A DNA stretch of 64,000 nt from Anaerolinea sp. (GCA_020723805.1 DYID01000017.1:25703-89702), one strand, 5' to 3'; shown: positions 28,436-36,780, numbered from the stretch's first letter. Notes: generated by a model not told the origin, from the letters alone. Numbers and translations are program-made.

Positions 28436-28533
28436 GGGCTAAAGCCGCCTGCTCAGTTCGTGGAAGTCCCGCGGACTGGGCGCTCCAAGTCGGGCTTGCC
28501 CGGCTTTCATCGGCTGAGGCAGGGCTTTAGTCC
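28436..28533. repeat. REP-like imperfect palindrome
   Basis: GGGCTAAAGCCGCCTGCTCAG (first 20 bases from 28436) is complementary, with few mismatches, to the 28514-28533 arm ending GGGCTTTAGTCC. The 57 bp between are GC-rich with internal short palindromes such as CCGGGCAAGCCCG on the opposite strand. The whole resembles a REP-type or MITE-type intergenic element. Confidence 0.6.
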
Positions 28534-28597
28534 GCCGAATCGGTAGATGTGAGAGAGCGCCGGTAATCGCCTGCCAGTGACGTGCGCCAAAGCATGT

Positions 28598-28621
28598 TAT
28601 AATAGTTGCAAAATGCAACTA
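28598..28621 (+). promoter_or_regulatory. marR promoter -10 box with overlapping palindromic operator
   Basis: TATAAT (28598-28603) is followed directly by AGTTGCA (28604-28610), AAA and TGCAACT (28614-28620), a perfect palindrome that gains one more pair at 28603/28621. It covers the expected transcription start. Its position and symmetry fit a MarR dimer site, implying autorepression of marR and the exporter genes behind it. Confidence 0.75.
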
Positions 28622-28630
28622 ATTTGAACC

Positions 28631-29074
28631 ATGACCGCATCTGACTTGATTGACGCCTTCTGGGAGAGCATCCCGCCCGTTTGGAGGGGGACGCGGGCGA
28701 AGATTCGCGCCGTCGCCGCCGAACGCTTCGGTCTGACCGTGGAACAGTTCCAAGCCCTGCGGCGCATCCGCAAGGGATACGACTCGGTCAGCGCATTGGC
28801 GGAGGAGGGGCGGCTCAGCCGCTCGCAAGCCAGCCGCGCCGTGGACGCATTGGTGCGCCGAAAACTGGTCGCGCGCCTCACCGACACCCATGACCGCCGC
28901 CGCATCCACCTTTCGCTCACGGCAAAGGGCGAGCAAACCCTCTCCGCCATCTACGCCGAAACCGAAGCCTGGCTGGCAGAGCGTTTCCAATCGTTGTCCA
29001 ACAGTCAGTCGCAGGAGATCGCCCGCGCTCTTGCCCTTCTGCGCGAAGCCTTCTTCCCCAAATCCCCGCCCTGA
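28631..29074 (+). CDS. MarR-family transcriptional regulator
   Basis: The 147-residue protein has dimerisation helices at both ends and a central winged helix-turn-helix: LSRSQASRAVDALVRRKLV is the recognition region and TDTHDRRRIHLSLTAKG the wing with its usual DxRR. MarR proteins repress and are released by small hydrophobic ligands. A palindrome overlaps its own promoter, and the heterodimeric ABC exporter genes follow on the same strand, so it probably controls drug or metabolite efflux. A second ATG-like start is not needed. Confidence 0.92.
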   Translation: MTASDLIDAFWESIPPVWRGTRAKIRAVAAERFGLTVEQFQALRRIRKGYDSVSALAEEGRLSRSQASRAVDALVRRKLVARLTDTHDRRRIHLSLTAKGEQTLSAIYAETEAWLAERFQSLSNSQSQEIARALALLREAFFPKSPP

Positions 29075-29089
29075 ACCAATCGCTCGTCG

Positions 29090-29178
29090 CCAATTACCAA
29101 TTACCAATTACCAATTACCAGCGCCTCAACCACCCAACCATCAGACTACCTGACTATCTGACCATCAGACTATCAGAC
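29090..29178. repeat. Heptamer and octamer simple repeats between marR and the exporter
   Basis: Four head-to-tail CCAATTA units (29090-29119) are followed by several ATCAGACT/ACTATCTG-type octamers (29139-29178) of the family found at 26846-26950. Confidence 0.75.
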
Positions 29179-29180
29179 CA

Positions 29181-30977
29181 ATGACTCACCTCCTCAAACT
29201 CCGCCCCTTCCTCAAACCCTACTTCGGAATGATCCTGCTCAACCTGCTCATCCTGTTGGGCATCACCGGGCTTTCGCTGGTCGTCCCGCGCATCATCCAA
29301 GCGGTGATAGACGACGGGCTGACGCGCGGCGAGACGGCATACATCCTCCGCTCGGCGCTTCTTTTACTTGGACTGGGGCTTGCCTCTGCCGCCCTGAACC
29401 TGGTCAACCGCTATCTGTCGGAGTGGATCGCCGCCCGCGTCGGCTACGACCTGCGCAACCGCATGTACGACCATATCCAATACCTGCCCTTTTCCTATCA
29501 CGACCACGCCCAAAGCGGACAACTCATCTCGCGCTGCATCGAGGACGTGCGCTCCATCGAACGCTTTGCGGGCGGCTCGGTCGCCGAACTGATTCGGTTC
29601 GTCATCCTGACTGTCGGCATTCTTGCCATCATGCTCACCGATAACGCCCGTCTTGCCGTCATTGCCCTCCTGCCGATGGTGCCGCTCATCCTCATGACCT
29701 CCAGTTTCGGCACAAAGATTGGAAAACTCTTCTTTGCTGTGGATCAGGCGATCGGCGAGGTCTCGAACCGCTTGCAGGAAAACGTCGTCGGCGTGCAGGT
29801 CGTCCGCGCCTTTGCCCGGGAAAAGTACGAAATCCAGCGCTTCGACACCGCCAACAAGGAAGTGTTCCGCACCTGGGTGCATGTCATTGACGAGTGGTCC
29901 AAAATCATGCCCACCACCAACTGGCTGATTGCCCTCAGCACCATGCTCATCCTGTGGTTCGGCGGGCAGATGGTCATCGCCGGCACACTCACCGTCGGCG
30001 CGATCGTCGCCTTCAACGCCTATATCCTGATGATGGCGGAACCCGCCCAATCCCTCACGGGGCTGGTCAACGCGGGCGGCGAAGCGGCGGCGGGCGCGCA
30101 GCGCGTCTTCGAAGTGCTGGAGACCCAGCCCGAAATCCAAACCCCGCCGAACGCTGTCAAACTCGACACCTTACGCGGCGAAGTGGAATTTCGCAATGTC
30201 GGTTTGAAGTACCTCAATGAACGCACCGCCTCGCTCGAAGACATCAACGTGCATGTCCAGCCGAATCAACTCGTCGCGCTGATTGGACCGACGGGTTCGG
30301 GCAAGACCTCCTTCGTCAACCTCATCCCGCGCTTCTACGACGTGACCGAAGGCGCGGTGCTGGTGGACGGTTACGATGTGCGCCGTGTGGATTTGACATC
30401 CCTGCGGCGGCAAATCGGCATCGTGCTGCAGACCTCGCTCCTGTTCTCCGATAGCATCAAAGCCAACATCGCCTACGGACGCCCCGATGCGACGATGGAC
30501 GAAATCATCGCCGCCGCCCAAGCCGCGCAGGCGCACGACTTCATCATGGGATTCCCCAACGGCTACGAGACCATCGTCGGCGAGCGCGGCGTGACCCTCA
30601 GCGGCGGTCAGCGTCAGCGTGTGGCGATTGCGCGCGCCCTGCTGATGAATCCGCGCATCCTCATCCTCGACGACTCGACCTCCTCGGTGGATACCCAAAC
30701 CGAAAAACTCATCCAAGCCGCGCTGGATAACCTCATGGAAGGGCGCACCACCTTTGTCATCGCGCACCGCCTCTCTACCGTCCGCCGCGCCGACTTGATT
30801 TTGGTCATGGACAAAGGGCGCATTGTCGAACGCGGCACGCACGAAGAACTGCTTCGACTCGGCGGGTTGTACAAGGAGATTCACGATTTGCAGTTGGTGG
30901 ATCACGCCAAATTTGCCGAAGAGATGGAAGCCGTCGAACTGCCGTCTGCACTGGCGCGCGCCAAAGAAACCTTCTGA
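29181..30977 (+). CDS. ABC exporter half-transporter with degenerate catalytic site (TM287-like)
   Basis: The 598-residue protein has a six-helix membrane domain (about 15-300) and an ATPase domain (about 335-575): Walker A GPTGSGKTS, signature LSGGQRQR, Walker B ILILDDSTSSVD. The Glu that normally follows Walker B is Asp (DDST), as in the degenerate subunit of heterodimeric exporters. The adjacent gene supplies the canonical DEAT site. The pair therefore forms one heterodimeric multidrug or lipid exporter. It lies 107 bp after marR. Confidence 0.93.
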   Translation: MTHLLKLRPFLKPYFGMILLNLLILLGITGLSLVVPRIIQAVIDDGLTRGETAYILRSALLLLGLGLASAALNLVNRYLSEWIAARVGYDLRNRMYDHIQYLPFSYHDHAQSGQLISRCIEDVRSIERFAGGSVAELIRFVILTVGILAIMLTDNARLAVIALLPMVPLILMTSSFGTKIGKLFFAVDQAIGEVSNRLQENVVGVQVVRAFAREKYEIQRFDTANKEVFRTWVHVIDEWSKIMPTTNWLIALSTMLILWFGGQMVIAGTLTVGAIVAFNAYILMMAEPAQSLTGLVNAGGEAAAGAQRVFEVLETQPEIQTPPNAVKLDTLRGEVEFRNVGLKYLNERTASLEDINVHVQPNQLVALIGPTGSGKTSFVNLIPRFYDVTEGAVLVDGYDVRRVDLTSLRRQIGIVLQTSLLFSDSIKANIAYGRPDATMDEIIAAAQAAQAHDFIMGFPNGYETIVGERGVTLSGGQRQRVAIARALLMNPRILILDDSTSSVDTQTEKLIQAALDNLMEGRTTFVIAHRLSTVRRADLILVMDKGRIVERGTHEELLRLGGLYKEIHDLQLVDHAKFAEEMEAVELPSALARAKETF

Positions 30978-31028
30978 TGCTTTACTTTTTTGATAAACCT
31001 TGTCATGGCTTTCACTGATTTACTCACC

Positions 31029-31100
31029 TTACGCAGTGGCGCGAGATTCATCTCGCGTTTTCGAGCGACATGAATGTCGCGCTACGAGAAAACTGCGTAA
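31029..31100. repeat. 72 bp palindromic repeat, copy 1 of 3
   Basis: Terminal arms TTACGCAGT (31029-31037) and ACTGCGTAA (31092-31100) enclose two small hairpins, GCGAGAT/ATCTCGC and GCGACAT/ATGTCGC. Related copies are at 50810-50893 (inverted) and 59615-59692. No ORF is inside. Confidence 0.85.
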
Positions 31101-31195
31101 CATCAGTGAAAATCCGTGAAATCTGTGGCTAAAGATTGTGAGCCTGTCAGTCATCCCGCCTGAAACGGAAGAGCCAAAACTTGAAACTGAAACAC

Positions 31196-32989
31196 ATGAC
31201 CCGTATCACACCTCCCGCCTTCATTACCCAGTCCGAAGAGGCATACGACAAGGGCTACGACCCCAAAGTGGCGCGCGGACTGCTTCAATTTATCAAGCCC
31301 TACACCAGACAGATGCTCATCTCGCTGGTGTTCATGGTCATCGTCACCGCCGCCTCGGTCTCAGGACCGTACTTCGTCAAACTGGCAATTGACGAGGGTA
31401 TCGGCAAAAGTGACCTTGCCGCGCTGCGTAATATCGTCATTGCTTACTTCGTTGTGGCGGGCGTGCAGTTGATTACCAACTTTTACCGCATCCGCATCAT
31501 GTCCCGCGTGGGACAGCACGTTCTGTACGATGTCCGCACGGCGATGTTCGACCATTTGCAGAAACTCTCGCTGAGTTTCTACAACCGCTACAGCGTGGGG
31601 CGCGTCATCACACGCGTCATCAACGATGTGGGCACCCTGCGCGAGTTCATCACCTGGGCAGTGCTGGCGATTGTCCGCAACCTGCTGGCGATCATCGGCA
31701 CGCTCATCGCCATGCTTTCGCTCAATCTGCGTTTGTCGCTTATCACGTTCGCTGTTGTTCCGCTTATGGCGCTGGCGACCATTTTCTATCGCAATCTGGC
31801 GCGGCGCAACTACCGCCGCGTACGCGCCGCCATCTCGTGGACCAACTCGGTGCTGGCGGAAAACGTCAACGGCGTGAGAGTCGTGCAGGCGTTCTCGCGG
31901 CAGGCGCATAACTTCTCCAATTTCAAAGACTACGTCAACCGTTACTTTCTCGAAACGAGTCTCGATGCGGCGAAGGTGGCGTCGGCGTTCACGCCAGTGG
32001 TGGACGTTCTCGGCGCAATGGCAACCGCGCTGGTCGTGTATGTCGGCGGGACGGCGGTGCTGGGCGAGTCCATTACGCCGGGCGTCTTGATTGCCTTCGT
32101 GCTTTACATTGACCGCCTCTTCGACCCCATCCGCGACCTGAGCCGCCGCTTCGACACGCTTCAATCCACGATGGCGGGCGGCGAGCGCATCCTCGAACTG
32201 CTCAATACGCCGATAGAGGTTCGGGATGCGGCGGATGCCGTCGAAATGCCGCCCATTGTCGGCGAAGTCCACTTCGAGAACGTCTCTTTCCATTATTCCG
32301 ACGACCCCACCCTCGTCCTCGACGGTATCAACCTCCACGTGGAGGCAGGGCAGACGGTGGCGCTGGTGGGGGAGACGGGCGCCGGCAAGACGACCATCGT
32401 CAAACTGCTGGCACGCTTCCACGACCCGACCTCGGGCTGTGTGCGCGTGGACGGCGTGGACTTGCGGACGGTGACTCAGCAATCCCTGCGGCGGCAGATG
32501 GGCATGGTGCTGCAGGACCCGTTCCTTTTCAACGGCACGGTGCGGGAAAACATCCTGTTCGGCAGGCTCGATGCGACCAATGAAGAGGTAATCGCCGCGG
32601 CAAAGGCGGTCGGCGCGCACGACTTCATCATGGGCTTGAAGAACGGATACGAGACTTCGGTGGAAGAGGGCGGCGCGACATTGAGCGTGGGTCAGCGCCA
32701 GTTGATTTCATTTGCCCGCGCCCTGCTTGCCAATCCGCGCATTCTGATTTTGGATGAGGCGACATCGTCCGTGGACACGCAAACCGAACAGATTATTCAG
32801 CGAGCGCTGGCAACCTTGCTGAAGGGACGCACGTCTTTTGTCATTGCACACCGCCTTTCGACGATTACGAACGCCGACAAAATTGTGGTCATTCATGATG
32901 GAAAGATCGTCGAACAAGGGACGCACGCCGAACTGCTGGCAAAACAAGGGATGTACTACGACTTGTACAGGACAGGGTTTCAGGAATAA
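31196..32989 (+). CDS. ABC exporter half-transporter with canonical catalytic site (TM288-like)
   Basis: I place the start at the ATG at 31196; a TTG at 31181 with a weak GGAAG site is the alternative. The protein of about 597 residues has a six-helix membrane domain and an ATPase domain with Walker A GETGAGKTT, signature LSVGQRQL and Walker B ILILDEATSSVD with the catalytic Glu. Heterodimeric exporters pair such a subunit with a DDST-type partner, here encoded 200 bp upstream. The altered signature LSVGQ faces the degenerate site in known pairs. Confidence 0.92.
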   Translation: MTRITPPAFITQSEEAYDKGYDPKVARGLLQFIKPYTRQMLISLVFMVIVTAASVSGPYFVKLAIDEGIGKSDLAALRNIVIAYFVVAGVQLITNFYRIRIMSRVGQHVLYDVRTAMFDHLQKLSLSFYNRYSVGRVITRVINDVGTLREFITWAVLAIVRNLLAIIGTLIAMLSLNLRLSLITFAVVPLMALATIFYRNLARRNYRRVRAAISWTNSVLAENVNGVRVVQAFSRQAHNFSNFKDYVNRYFLETSLDAAKVASAFTPVVDVLGAMATALVVYVGGTAVLGESITPGVLIAFVLYIDRLFDPIRDLSRRFDTLQSTMAGGERILELLNTPIEVRDAADAVEMPPIVGEVHFENVSFHYSDDPTLVLDGINLHVEAGQTVALVGETGAGKTTIVKLLARFHDPTSGCVRVDGVDLRTVTQQSLRRQMGMVLQDPFLFNGTVRENILFGRLDATNEEVIAAAKAVGAHDFIMGLKNGYETSVEEGGATLSVGQRQLISFARALLANPRILILDEATSSVDTQTEQIIQRALATLLKGRTSFVIAHRLSTITNADKIVVIHDGKIVEQGTHAELLAKQGMYYDLYRTGFQE

Positions 32990-33021
32990 GGCATGCTATA
33001 ATCTCTGTGCATGAGGTGACC

Positions 33022-33261
33022 ATGGCTACTCCGAGAATTCTTCAAGATATTGCATCCTTGCCTCCTGAGGCGCAAAAACAAGTCAGGGATTTTGTGGCTT
33101 TTCTAAAAATGCGCTATGGGGGTTCGTCGCCCAAAAGCACTAAGCGTGGTCAATGGGAAAACGAACCCTTCTTTGGCATGTGGAAGGATCGCAAAGAAAT
33201 GCAAGATAGCAGAAAGTGGGTGCGCGATTTACGCCGCAAACAGTGGAACCGTAAGGCATGA
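33022..33261 (+). CDS. VapB-like antitoxin
   Basis: A TATAAT box at 32997-33002 and a GAGGTG ribosome site precede the ATG at 33022. The 79-residue protein begins MATPRILQDIASLPPEAQKQ, typical of DUF2281-type antitoxins, and has a basic C-terminal tail (RDLRRKQWNRKA). It would bind its own promoter and neutralise the PIN toxin encoded next, with which it overlaps by 4 bp. That toxin is internally deleted, so the antitoxin may be an orphan. Confidence 0.8.
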   Translation: MATPRILQDIASLPPEAQKQVRDFVAFLKMRYGGSSPKSTKRGQWENEPFFGMWKDRKEMQDSRKWVRDLRRKQWNRKA

Positions 33262-33485
33262 ACATAACGCTGGTTGATACCGACATCTTGATTGACACCG
33301 CCTTGCAAATCAGCGAGGCGGTTCGTTGTTTGGAAGTATTGGAAAATTCATCCGAACTAGCAATCAGCGTGGTGACTCAAATCGCGGCGACGGCAATTGA
33401 ATTGGATGTGGACTTTGTTTCAAAAAATCAGAAGGATTACCGTTTCATAGAGAACCTTCGTCTGCTGGCATATCCATTGTCATAA
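33258..33485 (+). pseudogene. VapC-like PIN toxin with internal in-frame deletion
   Basis: The 75-residue product starts like a PIN-domain toxin (MNITLVDTDILIDTALQIS) and ends like one (ELDVDFVSKNQKDYRF), but SVVTQ is joined directly to IAATAIELD. About 55 central residues of a normal PIN domain, including the helix with the catalytic Glu and the central Asp, are missing while the frame is kept. Nuclease activity is not expected. The ATG overlaps the antitoxin stop by 4 bp. Confidence 0.8.
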
Positions 33486-33576
33486 GACATGCCTGCCGGA
33501 TTGCTGGCATAGTGGGGGGGACATTATGGGTTTTACACAATGGGGTTTCAGGAATAATCTTTACTGGGAGATTATC

Positions 33577-35013
33577 ATGAGTATGAATAACGTTCGTCCG
33601 CATTTGACCCTGCTTACCGAAGAGCAAAAGCACGACGTCCACCGCTACGCCCTGCAGGTGCTGGAGACCGCCGGCGTGCGCGTGGATTCGCCGTCGGCGT
33701 TGGAGATGCTCGAGAAAAGAGTCGGCAGTTCGAGGGTCGAGGGAAGAACCGTGCGGATTCCGAGGGAACTGGTCGAGTGGGCGCTTCAAGCCGCGCCGAA
33801 GCGCATCCAAATCTTCGACCGGCGCGGGAATCCGCAGTTTCACATCGGAGGGGTGGAGGACCGCATCCGTTTTGGGATTGGGGTGACGGCGTTGTATTAT
33901 CAGGAGCCCGAGACCGACACCCCCGTGCTGTTCGAACGCAAACACATGCGCGATATGGTGCGGCTGGGGAATAAACTGCCGCATTACGATATGGTCTCGA
34001 CGGTGGGAATCGTGCGCGATGTGCCTGAGCATTTGACGGATTTGTACGGAAGCCTCGAACACTTTGCGAACGGAGTCAAGCCGCTGGTACTGCTGGTTTC
34101 GGACGAGCACCGCTTCGACGATGTTCTGCGCATGTTCGAGCATCTGCACGGAGACTTGGGAGAGAAGCCGTTCATCATCCCGTACTTCAACCCGGTCTCG
34201 CCGCTGGTGATGAACGCCGGCACGGTGGATAAGATGCGAATTGCCATCGAACGTGGATTGCCGGTCATCATTTCGAATTACAGCATGTCCGGCGCGACCA
34301 CGCCGATTACGCCCGCCGGGACGCTCGCCGTGCTGCTGGCGGAACTGCTTGCGGGATTGGTCATCGGGCAGTTGTATAAAGAGGGCGCGCCGATGCTGTT
34401 GGGAATGCTGCCGGTCTATTTCGACATGAAGACGTTGATGAACTTCTACGACCCGCAATCCATTCTGGTCAATCTTGCCTGCGCGGAGATGATGGCGTTC
34501 TACGGCATTCCGCATTGCGGGACTTCGGGAAGCGGCACCGGCTGGGGTATGGATTTGCTCGCCGCGGAAACGTATTGGATGAACACACTCACGTTCTCGC
34601 TCACGAAAGGCGGGATCGCTCCGTTCGTCGGAGATACGCTCGGCTCGAAAGCCATCTCGCCGTTGACGTTCATCTACTGCCATGAAATTATTGACCAGGC
34701 TCTGCGCTTTGCAGATGGGTTTCAACTCGACGAGGCGCACATTGGGCTGGAAGAAATTCGTCAGGTTGGCGCCGGCAAGAGTTACGTCGCCGCGCCCACA
34801 ACGCTCAAAAAATACAAGTCAGGCTACTACGTCAATCCCATCTTCCCGCGTTGGAGCATGGAAAAGTGGATGGAAGCCGGTCAACCGCACGCGCAGGAGT
34901 GGCTGCGGAAATATTCGATTGAATTTCTCAAGGATTTGCCCATGCCGGAAGATTACGAGGAGTTGATAAGGAAGGGGGAGGTGTATATTGAGAAGCTGGC
35001 GAGTGGAAAGTAG
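33577..35013 (+). CDS. MttB-superfamily (non-pyrrolysine) corrinoid methyltransferase
   Basis: I chose ATG 33577, 6-10 nt after GGGAG, rather than the in-frame ATG at 33526. The 478-residue protein belongs to the trimethylamine methyltransferase superfamily: ALQVLETAGVRVDSPSALEML at the start, then FNPVSPL and CGTSGSGTGWGMDLLAAE in the barrel. It contains no in-frame amber codon, so it belongs to the large non-pyrrolysine group that demethylates glycine betaine, proline betaine or carnitine-like quaternary amines to a corrinoid protein. No corrinoid protein or activating enzyme gene is adjacent. Confidence 0.87.
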   Translation: MSMNNVRPHLTLLTEEQKHDVHRYALQVLETAGVRVDSPSALEMLEKRVGSSRVEGRTVRIPRELVEWALQAAPKRIQIFDRRGNPQFHIGGVEDRIRFGIGVTALYYQEPETDTPVLFERKHMRDMVRLGNKLPHYDMVSTVGIVRDVPEHLTDLYGSLEHFANGVKPLVLLVSDEHRFDDVLRMFEHLHGDLGEKPFIIPYFNPVSPLVMNAGTVDKMRIAIERGLPVIISNYSMSGATTPITPAGTLAVLLAELLAGLVIGQLYKEGAPMLLGMLPVYFDMKTLMNFYDPQSILVNLACAEMMAFYGIPHCGTSGSGTGWGMDLLAAETYWMNTLTFSLTKGGIAPFVGDTLGSKAISPLTFIYCHEIIDQALRFADGFQLDEAHIGLEEIRQVGAGKSYVAAPTTLKKYKSGYYVNPIFPRWSMEKWMEAGQPHAQEWLRKYSIEFLKDLPMPEDYEELIRKGEVYIEKLASGK

Positions 35014-35072
35014 AAAATTATGATTTATATTCTTCGGAGCAAAGCACCCTGTGATCTCCTAGGAGGCGTCCA

Positions 35073-35426
35073 ATGATGCCAAGCAAGGAAAAACTGCGGG
35101 AACGCTTCCTGCGCGACCCTTTGCCGCGCAGATTGGGGGGGCTGGCGGCGACGCTGGGCAGGCTTTCATCCGTTGCGCGCGAATCTACGGATCCGCTCAA
35201 CGTCGCCCGATTGTTGGAAGAGGCAAAATACCTGATCGAATGGACCGCCGCCGACGCACAACCAGAGATCGCGGCTGAATTGGTGGCAATACAGACGCAA
35301 ATCACCCTTTGGCTTCGAGCATGGGACAAAGCGAGCCGGGTTAGAGAACAACGGACGCTGCTTTCCGTGCAGGCAAAGTATTGGTCCGACCGCGCCCTGG
35401 ATTTTTCAGGGCTGTTGGAAACATAA
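35073..35426 (+). CDS. Small helical protein of unknown function
   Basis: The 117-residue protein follows an AGGAGG ribosome site 6 nt before its ATG. It is predicted almost wholly helical: RRLGGLAATLGRLSSVARES, then VARLLEEAKYLIEWTAADA and a third helix pair around LRAWDKASR. No signal peptide, metal motif or known domain is evident. It is 59 bp after the MttB gene and 7 bp before a strong promoter, so it probably ends the mttB transcript. Function unknown. Confidence 0.65.
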   Translation: MMPSKEKLRERFLRDPLPRRLGGLAATLGRLSSVARESTDPLNVARLLEEAKYLIEWTAADAQPEIAAELVAIQTQITLWLRAWDKASRVREQRTLLSVQAKYWSDRALDFSGLLET

Positions 35427-35433
35427 AATTGTC

Positions 35434-35462
35434 TTGACGCCCTAACCCGCGAATGATACACT
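35434..35462 (+). promoter_or_regulatory. Promoter of leader unit A
   Basis: TTGACG (35434-35439) and TACACT (35457-35462) are spaced by 17 nt. Transcription would start near 35469, about 22 nt before the leader ribosome site. The leader unit at 49830 has a matching TTGACA/TACACT promoter. Confidence 0.65.
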
Positions 35463-35507
35463 CCAGCCACAGTAAGTAAATTCTATTCTGAAAGGAGGCA
35501 CGTACAA

Positions 35508-35570
35508 ATGAAAGCCATCACCGTATTCATCCAACTTGTATTGAGCGCGCCTCCTAAAGGTGAAGCGTAG
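35508..35570 (+). CDS. Leader peptide A upstream of the RIO kinase gene
   Basis: AAAGGAGG (35491-35498) lies 9 nt before an ATG that opens a 20-codon ORF encoding MKAITVFIQLVLSAPPKGEA. The AGGAGGC of the ribosome site (35493-35499) is perfectly complementary to GCCTCCT inside the ORF (35549-35555, the Ala-Pro-Pro codons). The overlapping CGCGCCT (35546-35552) is also perfectly complementary to AGGCGCG (35607-35613) in the following terminator. This is the arrangement of an attenuator leader. It could instead be an ordinary small protein gene with its own terminator. Confidence 0.6.
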   Translation: MKAITVFIQLVLSAPPKGEA

Positions 35571-35601
35571 TCACGACTTCAGTCGTTTGAGTTACCATGC
35601 C

Positions 35602-35637
35602 ACCGCAGGCGCGTCTCGCCCTGCGGTTTTTTCTTTT
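35602..35637 (+). terminator. Intrinsic terminator behind leader peptide A
   Basis: ACCGCAGG (35602-35609) pairs with CCTGCGGT (35620-35627), extended by two inner pairs, and is followed by a T-rich tract to 35637. It stands between the leader stop (35570) and the RIO kinase start (35750). A small hairpin, ACGACT/AGTCGT at 35573-35586, precedes it and could be a pause site. Confidence 0.85.
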
Positions 35638-35749
35638 AATTTCCCCCAAACCTGACAGGCGATGCGCGGAGGATGCCGAAGCGTCGCCGCGGGCTTGCCA
35701 ACGAAACGCGACCTGTCAGGTCGTTTATTCGACAAGGTTGAATCGAACC

Positions 35750-36769
35750 ATGAGCAAAAACCAACTCAACAAATTTTATGCCGAGCTCGACGAAGTACAT
35801 GCCGACGACATTGCCTCCGCGCCGGGACGCACCGCCAAAAAACGCCAGTCGCGGCGGGCGGAGATGGACGCGCGGCTCTTTATCCGTGCGCAGGAGGCGG
35901 CGGGAGAATTCAAATTCACCTACAAAGCCGCCCGTTTCGAGGAAGCCTGGCTGTTGGACTCCCTCGAGGAGATTGCGGGGCAGCAACTCATCTCCGACGT
36001 GCTTCGCAAGGTCAAGGCGGGGAAGGAGGCATCCGTGTACCTGTGCCGTTCGGGTGCATCCATTGAAGCGCGCCTGCTTGCCGCCAAAGTTTATCGTCCG
36101 CGCACGCTGCGCAATCTCAAGAACGACGCCCTCTACCGCACCGGGCGCATTGACCTCGGCGAGGATGGCTCTGCCCTCTTCCGCGAAGCGGATGTCAACG
36201 CCATCATCAAACGCACCAAGTACGGCGAGGAACTGCGTCACACCTCCTGGATTGCCTACGAGTTCACGACGCTCGAGAAACTGTATGCCGCAGGCGCCGA
36301 TGTTCCCAAGCCGTACGCCATGTTGAAAAATTCCATCCTGATGGAATACATCGGGGATGATGGTATGCCCGCGCCGACCCTCAACTCGGTGACTCTCGAC
36401 CGTGACGAGGCGCACGAACTTTTTGACCGCGTCGTCCTTAACCTGAACCTGCTCCTCCAGAATGAGCGCATCCACGGCGATCTATCTGCTTATAACATCC
36501 TCTACTGGGACGGCGGCATCACGCTGATAGATTTTCCCCAAGTCGTCAGTCCGGAGTCAAACCCAATGGCGTGGACCCTCTTCCAGCGCGATGTGACGCG
36601 TGTCTGTCAATATTTCCAGGCTCAGGGCGTCAAGGTCAATGCCGGTAAACTCGCCGCCGAGTTGTGGACATCGCATGGACACAAAATCATCAAAGAAGTG
36701 CATCCGAGCGACCTCGATGCGGAAAATCTCCAAGACCGCAAAATTTGGGAAAAACAGCAAAAAGGTTGA
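35750..36769 (+). CDS. RIO-type serine protein kinase/ATPase
   Basis: The ATG at 35750 begins MSKNQLNKFYAELDEV; an open frame extends to 35597, but that would lie in the terminator. The 339-residue protein has the RIO kinase core: nucleotide loop KAGKEASVYLC, catalytic loop HGDLSAYNILYW (Asp and Asn) and metal-binding IDFPQVV. RIO proteins act in ribosome maturation in archaea and eukaryotes; bacterial homologues are less understood. The N-terminal 90 residues are charged and helical. The gene lies behind leader unit A and is closed by its own terminator, so it is a single-gene unit under possible attenuation. Confidence 0.9.
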   Translation: MSKNQLNKFYAELDEVHADDIASAPGRTAKKRQSRRAEMDARLFIRAQEAAGEFKFTYKAARFEEAWLLDSLEEIAGQQLISDVLRKVKAGKEASVYLCRSGASIEARLLAAKVYRPRTLRNLKNDALYRTGRIDLGEDGSALFREADVNAIIKRTKYGEELRHTSWIAYEFTTLEKLYAAGADVPKPYAMLKNSILMEYIGDDGMPAPTLNSVTLDRDEAHELFDRVVLNLNLLLQNERIHGDLSAYNILYWDGGITLIDFPQVVSPESNPMAWTLFQRDVTRVCQYFQAQGVKVNAGKLAAELWTSHGHKIIKEVHPSDLDAENLQDRKIWEKQQKG

Positions 36770-36780
36770 ATTACGGTGAA

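Noticed and set aside
28597..29107. Minus-strand frames opposite marR
   Set aside because: They are shadows of the winged-helix gene, which has its own promoter and operator.
31361..32620. A 419-codon minus-strand frame opposite the exporter subunit
   Set aside because: His/Arg-rich antisense shadow of a gene with intact ABC motifs.
33487..33510. A seven-codon mini ORF before the MttB gene as another leader peptide
   Set aside because: It has no ribosome site, and the following sequence has no terminator.
33445..34740. A 431-codon minus-strand frame opposite the MttB gene
   Set aside because: Antisense of a conserved enzyme; no domain recognisable.
33577..35013. Pyrrolysine-containing trimethylamine methyltransferase
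   Set aside because: The frame has no internal amber codon and the family's large non-pyrrolysine branch explains it.
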